Made by a program: the position numbers and the translations under genes. The notes below the pieces were generated by a model. The model did not search any database. It was not told the origin of the DNA and worked only from the letters and a program-made list of their open reading frames with translations. From contig MEHQ01002661.1 of the NCBI GenBank assembly GCA_008828725.1, forward strand, positions 197,565 through 261,564: 64,000 bases of DNA. The letters run 5' to 3'. This document shows positions 13,790 through 26,284 of this stretch, piece after piece (position 1 is the first letter of the stretch; each line of letters starts with the position of its first letter). Origin of the DNA: Saccharina japonica (lineage: Eukaryota; Sar; Phaeophyceae; Laminariales; Laminariaceae).

Positions 13790-14340
13790 TTTGTAGGACT
13801 GGGCACTGGCTGACTCAGCCAATAGCCATGTATACTGTCGTCAAAATCAATCAGTATACTGTATGTCAGCAGTATAATGTCTCTCCTTTCTCCTCTCTCC
13901 TCACGAAGCGCATTTGATGGGTTTGCGTACTATAATATGGCGTGTTTCTTGGACGTACATGAAAAACAACCTACTGGCGAATGGGCAATCAGTTGAATAC
14001 TACTGACAGTAGATTACTACGGCCGGTATCTTCTGCGCCAGTGTCCAGCCCCATGAACTTGTTGAGTGGTTGCTGAGATTTTCGTTCTTGGCTTTAGCTT
14101 GTACCTGGCATTGATTTATGAATTATGACTACCCCCTCATTCGACATTGAGAGTGGAGCATGTTTGAATGTTCGGGGATTTGGAGAGTGGAGAGGAGGGA
14201 TGAAACACAGATTAAGCCGACAGAGAGCTGCCTTGCGGTTATCTGGTCGAGCTCCCAGGCTGGGCTTCGATCCAAGTACAAGTAGACGTGAAGTATGAAC
14301 GTACAGCAAGACAAATGTAAGCCTTGTTTCATTGTCTCCC
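13790..14340. other. gene-free interval
   Basis: No coding region, repeat or RNA that I can support. Confidence 0.4.
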
Positions 14341-14341
14341 T

Positions 14342-14605
14342 CTTGCTGACGATAACTACCATGCTACCCAGCAGTAGCCAGTAGTCTATCCCAAGTAGCT
14401 GATCGGTAACATAGCCGCCTGTAGCGTGTAGGCCACAGCAGCAGGAAAACATGCTACGGCAGTACAATCAACGGAATATCCAATGCTGGTTCAGTAGTAC
14501 GCGGTGGGACCCTGTAGGATCAGCTATCTCGGATATATGCGGGAGAACCCTGAAACACCGTTTAGAGTCCAACCGTGGTGTTTTGTTATAGTTTTTGTTT
14601 CCACC
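14342..14605 (+). repeat. LTR-like direct repeat, left copy
   Basis: About 260 bases match 22912-23170 in the same orientation, with many substitutions (roughly 80-85% by eye). Shared landmarks are GCTACCCAGCAGTA, AGCTGATCGG, ACATAGCCGCCTGTA, TGGTTCAGTAGTA and ACCGTTTAGAGT. The copies can be read as starting TG and ending CA and they flank a Copia gag fossil, so an old LTR pair is plausible. No clear target-site duplication is visible, so two independent dispersed repeats remain possible. Confidence 0.5.
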
Positions 14606-14750
14606 TAATGCGAGGAGTCTTGCGACTTTGGAGCTTCGTGATCGATCGACCGTGCACGCGCACTCTCCTTCACTCCTCTTCGTTATCCTGTCCTCTTGGA
14701 CAAGAGCGATATTTTAAACACTGGCCATGAGCGCCATTCCCCTTTCAACA

Positions 14751-14840
14751 TGAGTTTCGGAGAGCTGAGGCTCGAGCAACAACCAGTCGGTTTGACACCC
14801 GCTGAAGTGCTTACCTCTGCGGCGGGCTGCCCGATGTAAC
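14751..14840 (+). other. short coding-like frame, unassigned
   Basis: A 29-codon ATG frame starts MSFGELRLEQQPVGLTPAEV and has coding-like composition. A GAG|GTACGTAAG donor-like site follows at about 14900. It lies between the LTR-like repeat and the Copia gag fossil. It may belong to either or be chance. Confidence 0.2.
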
Positions 14841-15389
14841 TCAGGCGCCGCGCACAAAGGCCCACGACGGGAAATGCCCTGACAGATTATGAACCTCGAG
14901 GTACGTAAGCACAGCAGAGCCGCGAGCCATCTGCATCCTCGACAGACGACAACGACCGAAGCCGGGCTGCTGCGACACTGAGATTCTTCACACCGAGCTG
15001 CTGCGATCAACAAGACGATATGTAACTGCTGTACGAAGAACGAAAACGAACAACAACAAGAAGAAACATCGACTACAGAGCTGCCAGGAGCATCGCTCTC
15101 CCGAACTGCTTGTTGATACAAAGGACTACACACGGCTACCAAGATTATAGTCATTTGAAGATACTGCTGTTACCTACGAGTACGAATACCACTGTGCTGT
15201 GCTTCTGGGCTGAGTGTAAATAGTAAGTACGTACGTATCTAATACCGTTCTTGGAAAGCGGCGCAACTATTTTTATTCGAGTACGTTGCGGTTCGTGTAC
15301 GAGGCGGGGCAACTGCAGTATATTTAGTGGAGAAAAGCGGGGTCTCCGCTGCTGCTACAGAGGAACAACTTTACCGAAAACAAGGGCGA

Positions 15390-16900
15390 TTATACGAATG
15401 GAAGCCTTTCAAGCGCGTTGATGTGTACCAAGCCTTTCAGCGGTACGAACCCCGACCAGTCTGACAACTGGTACAAAAATACAGACTGCACGCTGAGGAT
15501 CGCCCGTCCAGACGTTTTACGCATACGGGAGGGACAAGCCAGGCCCAGCATAACGACAACGGGGGCGACAGCTTCCTTGCGAAAGTCTCTCGAGCAACGC
15601 CAAGCCGCGTATGACAGAGCCAACCAGGATATGTTTGCCATTCTCTACTTGATCACCGAGAAACCGGCGACCTTCCTAGTGACAAAGCACGCAGGGCGCA
15701 CGGGACCTGAAGATCACCGACGAGACACTACGCGCCACAAAGGAAGAGATCGCTAATACCAGCTTGAAGCCGGTATGGCCCGAACGATTACATCAACGAA
15801 CTCACGCGACTGCACAACTTACTGACCGAGATAAAATAACCTATCACGGACAGGCACTTCACCGACATCGTTTCACGGACAGGCACTTCGCCGACATCGT
15901 TTCGCAAGGCCTGACGGAGGAGTTCCGAGACGTCAAGCTGATGACCTGGAAAGACCCAGTTTTGGATCTCCCAAACGTTCAGCTCGTACTACGCGACCTC
16001 TACCTGAACGGGCTGTCGAAACCCAAAACGGGAAGGATTGCTGGACATGGCGTGGCCATGACAGCAGCACCAGTATCACCTGATCCCAGTTCCATCATAT
16101 GCCACAACTGCGGCAACGTGGGGCATTGCAGGAGGGGTCGTGCCGTGCCCGCGAAGGGCAACGGGAAAACCAACAAGCCCGCCGACCAGAAGAGTAAATA
16201 TTGATTATGGGGTAGTGCTGGGCAGAAGTGGTGCTCTACGCACAAGACGACCATGCACTCTGACGCCGAGTGCTACGCGAAAGGGGCTCCGCGCCCACAG
16301 GCGAGTAGTGCGCGCACGGCATCTGCGATGGGAGCCCAAACCCGCCCCGATGACACGGGACATAAGCCGGTTGTTACTTGTGACGACGACTTCGACAAGG
16401 GCTTTGCATTTGCACGTGTGGAAATGCAACAGGGACCGCCAGCCACAACAGGGGTCGACTCTGTGTTCAACACGGAATCGCCGGAAGAACATTTCACGGA
16501 ATCGCTTCAAACAAGACGCTTCGGATTGACCGAAAAAAAACTTTTGGAATCGCCACAGCACTGTTCGACGGGACTGCCAGAGCGTCCGGAGTCGCCGCAC
16601 TATCAACAGAACCGTGGGGTCGCCGAAGTGACTTTTCGGTATCGGCCCACAGTATCATCTATCTATTGGGATTGCCGGGGGAGAACGTATTCTGGAATCG
16701 CCGAATCATCATAGATCGTTTGGGGCTGCTGGAACATCGCTTATGGGGTCGCTTGACATCCTCACTTTCTAGGGCTGCTGGAACATCGCTTCTGGAGCCG
16801 CTGGGCATTATAATCTGGATCGCTTTACGGCCGCTCAAACATCGCTTCTGGAGTCACTAGTCCTCGTCATCTGGATTGCTAGGAGGGAAATCTGCAGCGC
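15390..16900 (+). mobile_element. Copia-type gag fossil
   Basis: Pieces of a Ty1/Copia Gag polyprotein are recognisable. They include an N-terminal segment with KPFSGTNPDQSDNWY, a segment with VSQGLTEEFRDVKL and a CCHC zinc knuckle (CHNCGNVGH, near 16100). Next comes the segment HSDAECYAKGAPRPQ that usually follows the knuckle in stramenopile Copia elements. The copy is clearly broken, with several disruptions, and no protease, integrase or reverse transcriptase of Copia type is visible nearby. The LTR-like repeats at 14.3 and 22.9 kb may be its ends. Age: old, judging by the divergence of those repeats. Confidence 0.75.
16723..16872 (+). repeat. 58-bp degenerate tandem repeat, about 3 units
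   Basis: Units share GGCTGCTGGAACATCGCTT followed by (A/C)TGG(A/G)G. They start near 16723, 16772 and 16830. The array lies between the Copia gag fossil and the start of the DIRS element. Confidence 0.55.
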
Positions 16901-18837
16901 GGGGTAGCACCACATGTTTTCATTTTATAGGAGGGCGGCAGAAACATGGTTCGGCTGCTAGTGTATTTGTGCAAGATTTGTTATGTAGTAACACGAGACG
17001 TCTTCTGTGTACGGGGGGCGGCATAAGCGTGGTAGTCTACAACGGCAAGACTATTACTTGGAATCGGGAACCGATATAAAAATAAACTACAGTTTGTTGT
17101 TGTAGAGAGAATTCGGCGTTATGGTTAATATTGTTTGGCCGAGTATGAAGTACGTACTGTAACCCACTTCACAGCAGCAGCTGGTATTGTTTGGTTGATC
17201 GTGCTTGTGGAAACACCAAGTGGATACCGCACGGAACGTTGCTGGCAGACTGGTAGAACACGCGAAAAGACAGGGCTGTTGTTTACAACTGGACAGCGGT
17301 CGCTCGCTGTACCAGATTATTCGTGATTTCTCGAGTTTATCGATAGACGGCCAATCGGGGGATTAGCGAGGGCAACAAAAGCAACATCAAAGGCGAAGCG
17401 CTTCATACGAGGCACAGGCAGTGAACACGGAAGCGTCGACACCGCGCATCGCATCGACCGGTATGTTGCTACATGCAAGTAGGGGTTGTCATTGGTCTCC
17501 TCAATTGCCGCCACTGGTGGGCAGAGAGCGTGTAAGTTTGGAAACGGTTCGAGCGAGTTATGTTCCGAAAACATTGAGTACAGTACCGCCGAGAACGGGA
17601 GGCAGCTCGAAAAGATCGAGACATGCTCGGGCACCTTCAAAATGTGCTGGACGACATCAAAGCTACCCAAGACGCAGACGAGCCGAACAGTGATCAGGGG
17701 CAGCATAACGGTGCGTCTTCCGCTCGCGGTAGCATGTCAGATAAGTTATGGCTCAAGTAGAGGATCACGGCTTGGAAAAATCCTTACCTTCGAGCATTTT
17801 GGATCCTTGGTGGTGACAAGCCAAAGGGGTGTGACTTGTTGAGGGTCCAGCTGCAAGGCATCTTTAAGAACACCGCCCTAGCATCTTCTGCGGTAGTGGA
17901 ACAGGTAAACGCTTTAGCGGGGCTTGATGTCACCGCGCTTATGCCGCGTGGGGCGGAACCGAGCACTGCTGGCACCATCGACACCGAAAAAAAGTTCGCC
18001 ATTCGGGCGAAGGTGTTGCTTCTCGTCATCGGGCGGGATATTCCTTGAGTGGGTGGCAAGGCGCGGGTGGAGAAGCCACGCGCGGCATTCCAGGACGGTG
18101 CCGACATGGTGAGATCACACGGCGAAGCTAACCACCAAGCGATTCAAATGCCGGTCCACAAGGCGAGGGTAGCCGGCTTTATCGACAAATATCTCGAGGA
18201 TTGGTCGACCTCAGTTCACGACGCAGTCCTTTGCGCTAAGTTTAACGAGCACGAGCCGCCGGGCATCGATGAATTGCCAAGAGCAGTGGTTCCCACCTGG
18301 ACGACGATTGGCGCCTACATTGACGCTGGTGGGCTGGAGCATGTCGAGATTCACAAGGAGTCGGTCTCATCTCGCGACAAAGGAGGGCGTTCTGTCAAAC
18401 GTGCGCGCAGAGATAAAGAGTCTTCTCAGCTGCCGTGCTTCGGTTGAGTCACCCGGCGGGGATTCCCGGTGAAACGAAAGGGAAATCCGTGCAAGTACCA
18501 CCACAACCCGGCCGAAACATTCCGGGAGAAAAACGAGAGCGGAGGAGGCGCCAGTGGGGTTGCACACAAGAAGCCCAAAGCTGGCGTTCGCACGGCACCG
18601 AGCGCTTCCGCGTCGGGAGACGGAAACGGGAGCGGAAAAGATGGAGGCTCAGCTAAGTCGTCCAAGGGTGACGACGAATAGGGGTGCGGGCTCCGTCAGC
18701 CGGCGGGGCCAACTTCGGCGACCGAACGAACTCGGGATTCAGCGGATGACGCGCAGCTTATACGTCCGGGGTTGGCGTCGTTTTCTCAACCAGGTGGGGT
18801 CAAGAGCTTGCATCGGTGTTTGACGGTGTAGGGGGAG

Positions 18838-19840
18838 TTGTCAGATACTGAGATTGATAGCAAATCTCAGATGCAGGCGTTAGATTGCATGTCGCAGGCG
18901 TTCATGGGTTTCTTTCACGTTTGTGATAGACAATTTGAGCGCATGCGGGAATTTGAGTTTCGGTTACAGTTGCCTAGCGTTTTCGAGTTTCAAGTTCGAA
19001 GTTGGTTTGGAGTGGCGAAAGGATTTCCCAACGTTAACCAATTGGCCAGCATTGCAGCCCATGGGGCACCCGTTCATGTCGATGGTTTCGGCGATACTGA
19101 CATCGCGGCCGCTCTCGCGTACAACAACCGCAGCAGCGTACGTCCGTATACTAGCGCCATTACCAATAAGGTTCACGAGGACGTGCGGTTCGAGCGTGCC
19201 TTTGGCTTCCCCCTACGATTGGTCAATGGCATTATGGGATTGAGGTTGTCACCGTTAGTAGTAGTGGCGTCCACGTCGAACGCTCGTGTGATACATGATC
19301 TTACATTTGCGAGTACGCCATAAAGTCCGGGGGTTCCTGCGGACACGGATTTCTCAACGGCACCTACATGTCAATTGGGTCATGTGTTACGAGAGATAGT
19401 ATGGCGTATTTTGTATCTGCAGCGGAAATACGGCGTTGGTACGCGCATAGTTCTCAGTGAGATGGATGTAAAAGACGCTTTTAGACAGGTGGCAGTGGAG
19501 TGGGAGCGGTCACCAACGTTTGGATACGTATTCCGCGACCTTCTAGTGGTATACAGGCGACTCCAATTTGGGTGACGCAATAGCCCGGGATTTGGGTGCC
19601 TTTTTGCGTCCGCGTTAGAACACTCGCAAATCAACATTTCGTGTGACACTGCGGTCATAACGGAATCGGGCGGTAAGGCTACGGCGCATGTCGAGGTCAC
19701 GCAACCAGCAGCCACAGATCGGCCCGCCGCATTACCACGAGGTTGTCGGGTGCCGCCAAATACAGGTGGGGGTATAGACGACAAATATTTGTTGCGGTGC
19801 TACGTCGACGATGGTCTGATGGTTGAAGTATAATGCATCC
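18838..19840 (+). pseudogene. DIRS reverse transcriptase region (fossil)
   Basis: Landmarks are an N-terminal segment with GFPLRLVNGIMGLRLSPL and RVIHDLTF, motif A in SEMDVKDAFRQV, and the catalytic YVDDG box near 19800. These are characteristic of DIRS reverse transcriptases, which copy element RNA into DNA. The region is part of the broken copy 1. Confidence 0.8.
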
Positions 19841-20130
19841 ATCGGGCGTTCGGTGCTTAATAGCGTCAGCTTCGCTGGCGTCTGACCATTTTCTTGTTTT
19901 TGGCGAACGGTCGGCGAGGGACCCTCCACTCTTGCCTGCCCGAAAAGTGTCTTCGTGGGGCACACGGCTGGAAGTGTTAGGTTGGGAGATATATACAATA
20001 TAAATGACCATCTCACTGCCGTTTCCCAAGTTAGTCAAACTTCGCGATCTACTGTGTGAGTGTCCAGCCGACAGAGTGTCTGCTTCGGTGAAGGAAGTGC
20101 AATCGTTGATAGGGAAATTATCGCGCGTTC

Positions 20131-20953
20131 GTGAGGTGGCCAGAGCCGGAAACTTTTGAAATACGTCGCATGCTCAACAAGTTGGGCCTTCCCCCAATTA
20201 AGACATGCCAGGAACAATTCCTCCCGTCACGGGTTTCTCGACGCGGGCGACTTCAACTCACACCCGAGTTCCATGCTGATGTCGAATTTTGGCGGTTAAT
20301 GTTTGAAGGCGCACTCGGCTCACCCCTTGGCACTTTACACGCACCACTGTATAGCTTCTGTTCGCAGTCGTATTGGCGCAGGCTGTGGTCTGACGCATCT
20401 GGGGATGCTATGGGAGGATATTGTTTAGAGTCTGGGGCGTGGTGGAGAATCGATTTCGATGAGGGCGTGCGTGATCGATTACGCCAGAAAGTAGAAGCCA
20501 GGCATGACTTGTCCATAAATGTCCTGGAGTTGTTTGGCATGGTTGTTACTGCATGGGATTTTATAGTTCTAGGAGCTGACACACCACAACACGCGCGAGA
20601 AACGATATTGATGCGCGGAGATAACATGCCCGCCGTTCACTGGGTTAACCATTGTCGGGGGGGGCAACGAACCGCGGTCAGAAACGCTAATGCGGTTATT
20701 GGGGTGTTAATAGATAGGTAGTGGTTGGTGTTTCCAAGCGAAACATGTAAAAGGGTTGGCTAACACCCTGGTTGACGGAATATCTCGGTGGGATCGTTCA
20801 TCCATTCCGTCCTCTCTTTATGCTTTCAGGCCCGACGTTAATTGGCAGGAGCGGAACGTAGGGCAAGCGGGTGCAGATCTTTGTACAGGAAGTTTGGGCA
20901 CCAGTACCTCCGTCGATCAGTTGCAAGGTCGTCTGAAAGAACTTACCCGTTAG
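20131..20953 (+). pseudogene. DIRS RNase H region (fossil)
   Basis: WSDASGDAMGGYCLESGAWW gives the first catalytic Asp context. NVLELFGMVV gives the Glu helix, MRGDNMPAVHW the next Asp, and ANTLVDGISRW the terminal DIRS RNase H signature. It follows the reverse transcriptase directly and precedes the recombinase. Confidence 0.75.
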
Positions 20954-21033
20954 GTTTCCGGTCTTGGTGCACTTTTCCTGGGTTAACCGCACAAGACCGG
21001 TATCTGCGACCGTATTAGTCGGAGGAGGCCAAA

Positions 21034-21930
21034 GTGTGGGCTTTGATTGATTTATCTGCTTCGTGTTGTGCGTCACAGGACAATCCAGCAGGAGTTGTTT
21101 CGAGTAAGCTAGCTGCGATTCAATATTTACATCGGTTCGATGCGGGCATCGAGCTGTCGATTCGGTCGCCGTTGATCACGCGTGTATGGCAAGGTACCTC
21201 GCGGTCGCATACACTGACGGGAACACGGCCACGGGTCCAGCTCCCTATACCGTAGGACCTGTCAAGGGGCAGGAACTCATACCTTCCTGAGGTTCTGGAG
21301 GTAGAGTGCTTTGGCAATATTTGGGCATGAGCTATTTGGTTTTCGCCACGTCAGATGAGGTATTTGCTAATGGCTCAGGTGTGGTGAACCCAGCGCATTG
21401 TATCACGCGAAGTGATGTTGGGTTATTTTCTGACGACAACCAGTTGAGACGTCTTCAATGGATCGGTGCCGATCGGCTTGAGGTGCGATTCTGCGGCCAT
21501 AAAGGCGACCAGGCTCAAGTTGGTAGCGTCATTGTACGTACCCGGAGCGAGGTTCAGGGCCCGCGTTCTGAGTTGGGTGAGGGCCACGGAGCCGTTGCTC
21601 TTATGGTAGCGCTATTGTCATGTTACGCAGCTCTACGTGAACACGCGCCACTTTCCTCGTACCGTTCAGGGAGGGAAGTAAGAGTGTGGCGATATGGTCA
21701 GCCGTTACGAGCGTTGAGAAAGATAGTTGAAAAGTCGGGGCGTAATCCCGAAGAGTACGCTCTGCACTGGCTGAGGATAGGAAGTGCCTCGACGCTTGCG
21801 GCTGGAGGTGACGTGTCGGAACGAGTCATACAGCGAGAAGCGAGGTAGAAGTCTGATACATATAAGGTGTACACCCGGCATAAGGCGGACGATGCGGGAC
21901 ATGTGTCTAGCAAACTAGCAGCTGGCAACG
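21034..21930 (+). pseudogene. DIRS tyrosine recombinase region (fossil)
   Basis: The C-terminal catalytic part is recognisable from HWLRIGSASTLAAGGD (H-x-x-R box) followed by VIQREARWKSDTYKVYTR, which includes the active-site Tyr. The upstream core segment RSEVQGPRSELGEGHGAVAL recurs in the second copy at 33.9 kb. The family joins circular element DNA to the host without a target-site duplication. Confidence 0.8.
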
Positions 21931-22911
21931 GTTTAAAACGATAGCCAGGTCAAGATAGGACCATTCGGTGTCTCAATTGTCCGATAATTCGCACAGTTGA
22001 ACCCAGACAGTGGAGGGAGGGAGATGTGTTCATGAGCAAAGACATGTGGGAATGAGGCAGACTTTGATACTGCGGTAGACATGTCAGCCAGCTGCTCTCC
22101 CTCCCGAGCCACAGAAAATGATAATGTACGACGCGATTCGAAATATATTTACAACAAATTGGTTATTTCAATGTTCTTGGTCGGCAAACTGATCAGTGAA
22201 ATATTTTTTATTCTTGAGATGTAGTTGTGAGGTTTCTGCAGTTCTACATTTTGTCTCTCTCCAACGCAAACCTGCCTTCAACTGTTAATTTACCATTTGG
22301 GCAGTACAATATCATGGCAGTTTAGAATACGTTTCAGCAGCAAAGTATGATCATGAACACTGTTGTTTGACTGGTACCTTTTCAGAAGTAAAACGTACGG
22401 CCAGTAATGGCGTCGTAGTAGTTAGCGTACGAAGTAATACATTGCCGAGTAGGTATGCCTGGTATATGTATATTGAGACCCGCGCGGACTCCAAGGTCTG
22501 TGTGTAATATGTTCGCGGTTTGCATGTTCTTCTATGCTTCACACATGTCATAGCAGTAGTTGACCTTTTATGTTGCCAGGTCATACGTCCTGTTGCATTG
22601 GCTTTAACAAGGTTTCATCCATCCTGAGCGAAGTAGGAACGGTTGATGTTGTTGTGACGCCGCAAAAGAGTAATGGAGGTTTGTTCCGACATGGCCCGGG
22701 ATGCACAAGTCAAATATGTAGACAAGTAGTACCGAGAAGTACACCGACCAAGTAACGAGAGTTGACACTTTTGGGAACATATAACGCAGTAGGTTATGAA
22801 CTCGCAGCAATAATCAAGCATGAGTACATTATAACCTATATATTGGGTATAACCCAATTCGATTGTTGAAGGTAGCAAGTTAGACTATGTCACCTCTATC
22901 GAGGGCTCGTG

Positions 22912-23170
22912 GTTGGGATAGCTACCACGCTACCCAGCAGTAACCAGTAGTCTACATCGAGTAGCTGATCGGAAACATAGCCGCCTGTAACGTGTAGGCC
23001 ACATCAGCAGTACAACGTGCTACGGCAGTACAAGCAGCGGATTATCCCATTCTGGTTCAGTAGTATGCGGTGGAACCCTGTTAGATCAGTTATCTCGGAT
23101 ATATGAGGGAGAACCCCGAAATACCGTTTAGAGTTCAAGCGAGGTTTTTTGTTCGGGTTTCTAGTCTTCA
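22912..23170 (+). repeat. LTR-like direct repeat, right copy
   Basis: Partner of 14342-14605, in the same orientation. It lies 750 bases beyond the DIRS 3' end, consistent with an older element enclosing the DIRS copy. No Copia pol is seen between 22165 and 22912. Confidence 0.5.
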
Positions 23171-23352
23171 CCGCCTGTGAGTAGGCGTTGACGAGGGGTT
23201 GAATGCAGCCACAGAGGCGAGCGTGCTTCCCGGGAAGGACGAGGATGTGTTGAGGAAGGGGGGGAGGATGTACGCAAAGGTAAACACGGACGGAGTCCGC
23301 TGAACCTGCCACTTTTGACGATTTTGCGTGGCGGGGCTAATGTATCATCCGT

Positions 23353-23789
23353 ATGGAAGAATCTTACAAGCTACCGCTGGATGATAGTGTGGAGTACCCT
23401 GGTGACTTCAACGACGTCGATCTTCCTACAGGGAACACCGCAAAGACAGCAGGTAGTCGTTGTTCGTTCACTTGAGTCCAAACGTACGCTTTATGGCGTG
23501 TGTGTGAACGTTCTACGGGTGTTATATTGCGTTTGGTAGAATCTGATACTATAGATGCAAGCGAACTATATTGTATAGCGCTTGCGTGTGATTGCAAGTT
23601 GGTTTCACTGTCTAATACGCTAATGTGGCATGGACCGGATAATTTCCCAATCCACTTCCATATAACACGGATGGTGGAGGCGACGATGCTGCAGGTGGAG
23701 CCAAAGAAGGCAATGGGTAGATCGGTCGCGCCCTTGGCCAGGACGACGAAGTTACGGATCACACGCGCCTAGTCGACAACAATATTCAG
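23353..23789 (+). pseudogene. unassigned coding-like exons
   Basis: A frame starting at ATG 23353 reads MEESYKLPLDDSVEYPGD and reaches a possible donor CAG|GTAGT at 23453. A second acidic stretch, IGRALGQDDEVTDHTRLVD, ends at a consensus donor CAG|GTGAGC (23789/23790). An in-frame stop precedes the second stretch, so either an acceptor lies within it or the gene is decayed. I do not recognise the protein. Confidence 0.28.
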
Positions 23790-23799
23790 GTGAGCGGCG

Positions 23800-25890
23800 G
23801 GTGTAGATCCTTGTATAGCTATTAAAACATGTAAAGTAATGCAAACTCCGGTGCGTGTCATGGCAACCTGCTCTCGCTTACGAGTCGTGCTGAGGCATGG
23901 GAAGTACTCATGTTGGCGAGGAGATGGGTAGCTAGTTTCCTTGAAAATAGTGGTACTATTGATATATATATACCTTGTATAGCATAAAATGTGCTATCTA
24001 AATGGAATTAAATGCGCGCTCGTTTCGGAGGTACACGAGTGGCTGCTCACTTAAATCGGCGGAAACGATTCGAAGTCGTCTTAGGGCCACAGCAACACTA
24101 TTATGGTTTTCTTGTTGCCTCCCTCATATTCCCGGCTACCGCTGGTATCTTCGCATCCTCTTCGTCGTTTCCATGAACAGGAAGATAGCCAGCTAACTAC
24201 AAAGCGGCTTAGATATTTGCGAGACGCGCGAGATTGGTCAACACCATGGCCCTCGAGCATGAACCCAGCCGCGGGGTCGTCAGGGGGATGATGCGGCAGG
24301 CACCGTCCACGAGTTTGGGCAATGCCGCACGCCTCGAATCTTTACTCATGATCTCTCAACACAAGGCTCGTTGGCCCAATCCATGGTTGCGGCCGGAACG
24401 GCGGAGAGAGGGGCGGAGAAGTGTACGCCCCTCGAGTGTGGGTATTGTCGGGGGGAGGGGGGCGGGGGGCGGAATGGCGGTCGTATACCGATTACGAAAT
24501 CGCGAGGTCGCAGGAGTTCAGACACTTCAGGCACGGAAGGTCTTAGCACCACCCTGGACCCTTCTTTGACCGAGAATCGATGTACCGTGCATGCTGACTC
24601 TCGCTCAGGGACGAAAAACGTATTTGTCACGAAGCGCGGATGAAAATGGTGTTTCCTCCCTGCAACTCCGCTTTGAACCTTGGGTCGTACGATCGTACGA
24701 TCAATCTAGATGGGACAGGCGTAGTCACAGAGGCGCCTGTATTTAGCTGCCACTGTCATTGAACAGGGACTAACGTGAAGGCTTTGGTTTAGCAGACTCG
24801 CTGCTGAAGGTACTTGTTACTTTGTATGATTCCATTCGTCTTATTTTTATCAGCGTGTCAGTGTTTTCGGCGTATTCCAATGTTTGTTTGGACAAGGCCG
24901 AGGGCGGCGTAGACTGTTTGTGCATTGTGTGTGTTGTGGAACATGTGGTGAACTTTGTCGTTATATCACTACACAAGTTTCCATGTACCTATGCTTAACA
25001 TAGCTGATGTGATATATCACTTCCCCGGTACATGTTTTGGTGAGTATATCGTGTGTGATCGTTCTGTGTCACCAGCCACAAGAGATATATTCTAGAGCAC
25101 CTAGCTGTAGTCGTAGTACGTTTTCTCTGGTTTTTTGTTGCCTACATTTTATGACGCCACCTCCACATCCTTCACATGTAATGAAATTACCGGCTGTATC
25201 AGTCTATCCCAACGGTGCCAGACAATTCAACGTGAAACACTGTTTGGAAATCGGACATTATCTCGAAGAGATACGTACTTTTACATGGGGTCGACTTTAA
25301 CGTTCAACATCATTTATTTAGTATCTCGCCCTCTTCGTGTACAGAGTACACAGGTAAAAGATGCACTACAGTAGACTGGTGCTACGATTGGGGGGGTACC
25401 CACATTTTCAATACCGGGCTTTGGCCACTCGGACGACAGGCTCCGAATCTTATTGAAAGTTGAACCTAAACATAGTTTGTGCGCGTTACGTAGAAAAACC
25501 TCCAATGGCGGTGCATATAGAACAAAAACAAACCAATAAACGTGTATGAGTACAACGCAGTGAAGCAAGTCACTCGGCCGAGTGGCTCTGTGCAGGATAC
25601 AACCAAGCACCTATACACGACCCCCCTACCGTAGCACCAGTCAGTACGTACAAGTACATTACATGAAATAAGAAATTCGAGAGCGGTTACACTGGAACTA
25701 TAGTACAGTATATATTTTTCCCAAATAAGAAATTCAGGCTGGACCAGCATTCCCTTTTCTTATGTTTACTCGCTATTATCAATGATTTGTATTTTAGCTC
25801 GCACCGGAAAAATGCCGTTATATTGTTATCGCGCTTCGTGCGAACAATCGATACATACATTTCTCGAACCTTACGCATGGTCCCTGCGCC
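23800..25890. other. mostly gene-free interval
   Basis: GC content and purine bias rise at 24230-24650, where three frames are open for 90-110 codons. One reads AERGAEKCTPLECGYCRGEG; none has a recognisable domain. The rest is AT-richer and shows no gene or repeat. Confidence 0.35.
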
Positions 25891-25891
25891 C

Positions 25892-26268
25892 ATGGAGCTG
25901 GGTAGGTCGATCACTTTGTTTAGAAGTCACGAGAACATTCAGCTGTTAACCTGTGAACTTGAGCATTGCGAACCTTTGACCTGTGCGCTGAGACTGAACC
26001 ACTGGCACGAAACGCTTGAACATCCGACGCATGGAATGCTACTGCATGCTCGTGTACCGATTTGCTGGTTCAATCCGTTCACTCGCTTCGATCAAGGAAC
26101 ACCCAGGTCAGACACTCCAAAGCTTGAATGTGGTTTTCTTTCAACGCCTACAAAAACGAGAAGCGCACAGGGTCGCTCCCCGTAACATGAATACCCGGCC
26201 GGAATCGAGCCCGGGCCTAACACTGAAAGTCGTACCAGGGTATATCCTAACCAATACACTTCAAGGGA
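25892..26268 (-). mobile_element. tRNA-derived SINE with pol III promoter boxes
   Basis: Read on the minus strand, the 5' head (26268 down to about 26192) resembles a tRNA. It has an A-box-like TATTGGTTAGGA (within 26243-26258) and a B-box GGCTCGATTCC (26211-26201). The B-box is followed by GGCCGGGTA, as in a T-arm. The body runs down to 25892 and ends GATCGACCTACCCAGCTCCAT. The body matches 57712-58046 in the same orientation. SINEs are copied by LINE enzymes; which LINE serves this one is unknown. Confidence 0.65.
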
Positions 26269-26284
26269 CTTCCACTTGCTGTGC

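Larger units (their letters stand above)
17045..22165 (+). mobile_element. DIRS-type tyrosine-recombinase retroelement fossil, copy 1
   Basis: In order: a 5' terminal region (17045-17350) shared with 27363 and 34636; a gag-like zone (about 17480-18680); reverse transcriptase; RNase H; tyrosine recombinase; and a 3' terminal region (21950-22165) shared with 34440 and 35093. This order, and a tyrosine recombinase instead of a DDE integrase, define DIRS-like elements. The copy is broken, with several disruptions, and the 3' region is shorter than in the second copy. It sits between the Copia gag fossil and the right LTR-like repeat, so it probably inserted into that older element. Confidence 0.85.

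Noticed and set aside
26192-26268. A functional tRNA gene
   Set aside because: The A- and B-boxes are present, but no acceptor stem or anticodon arm can be paired, and it heads a dispersed repeat.
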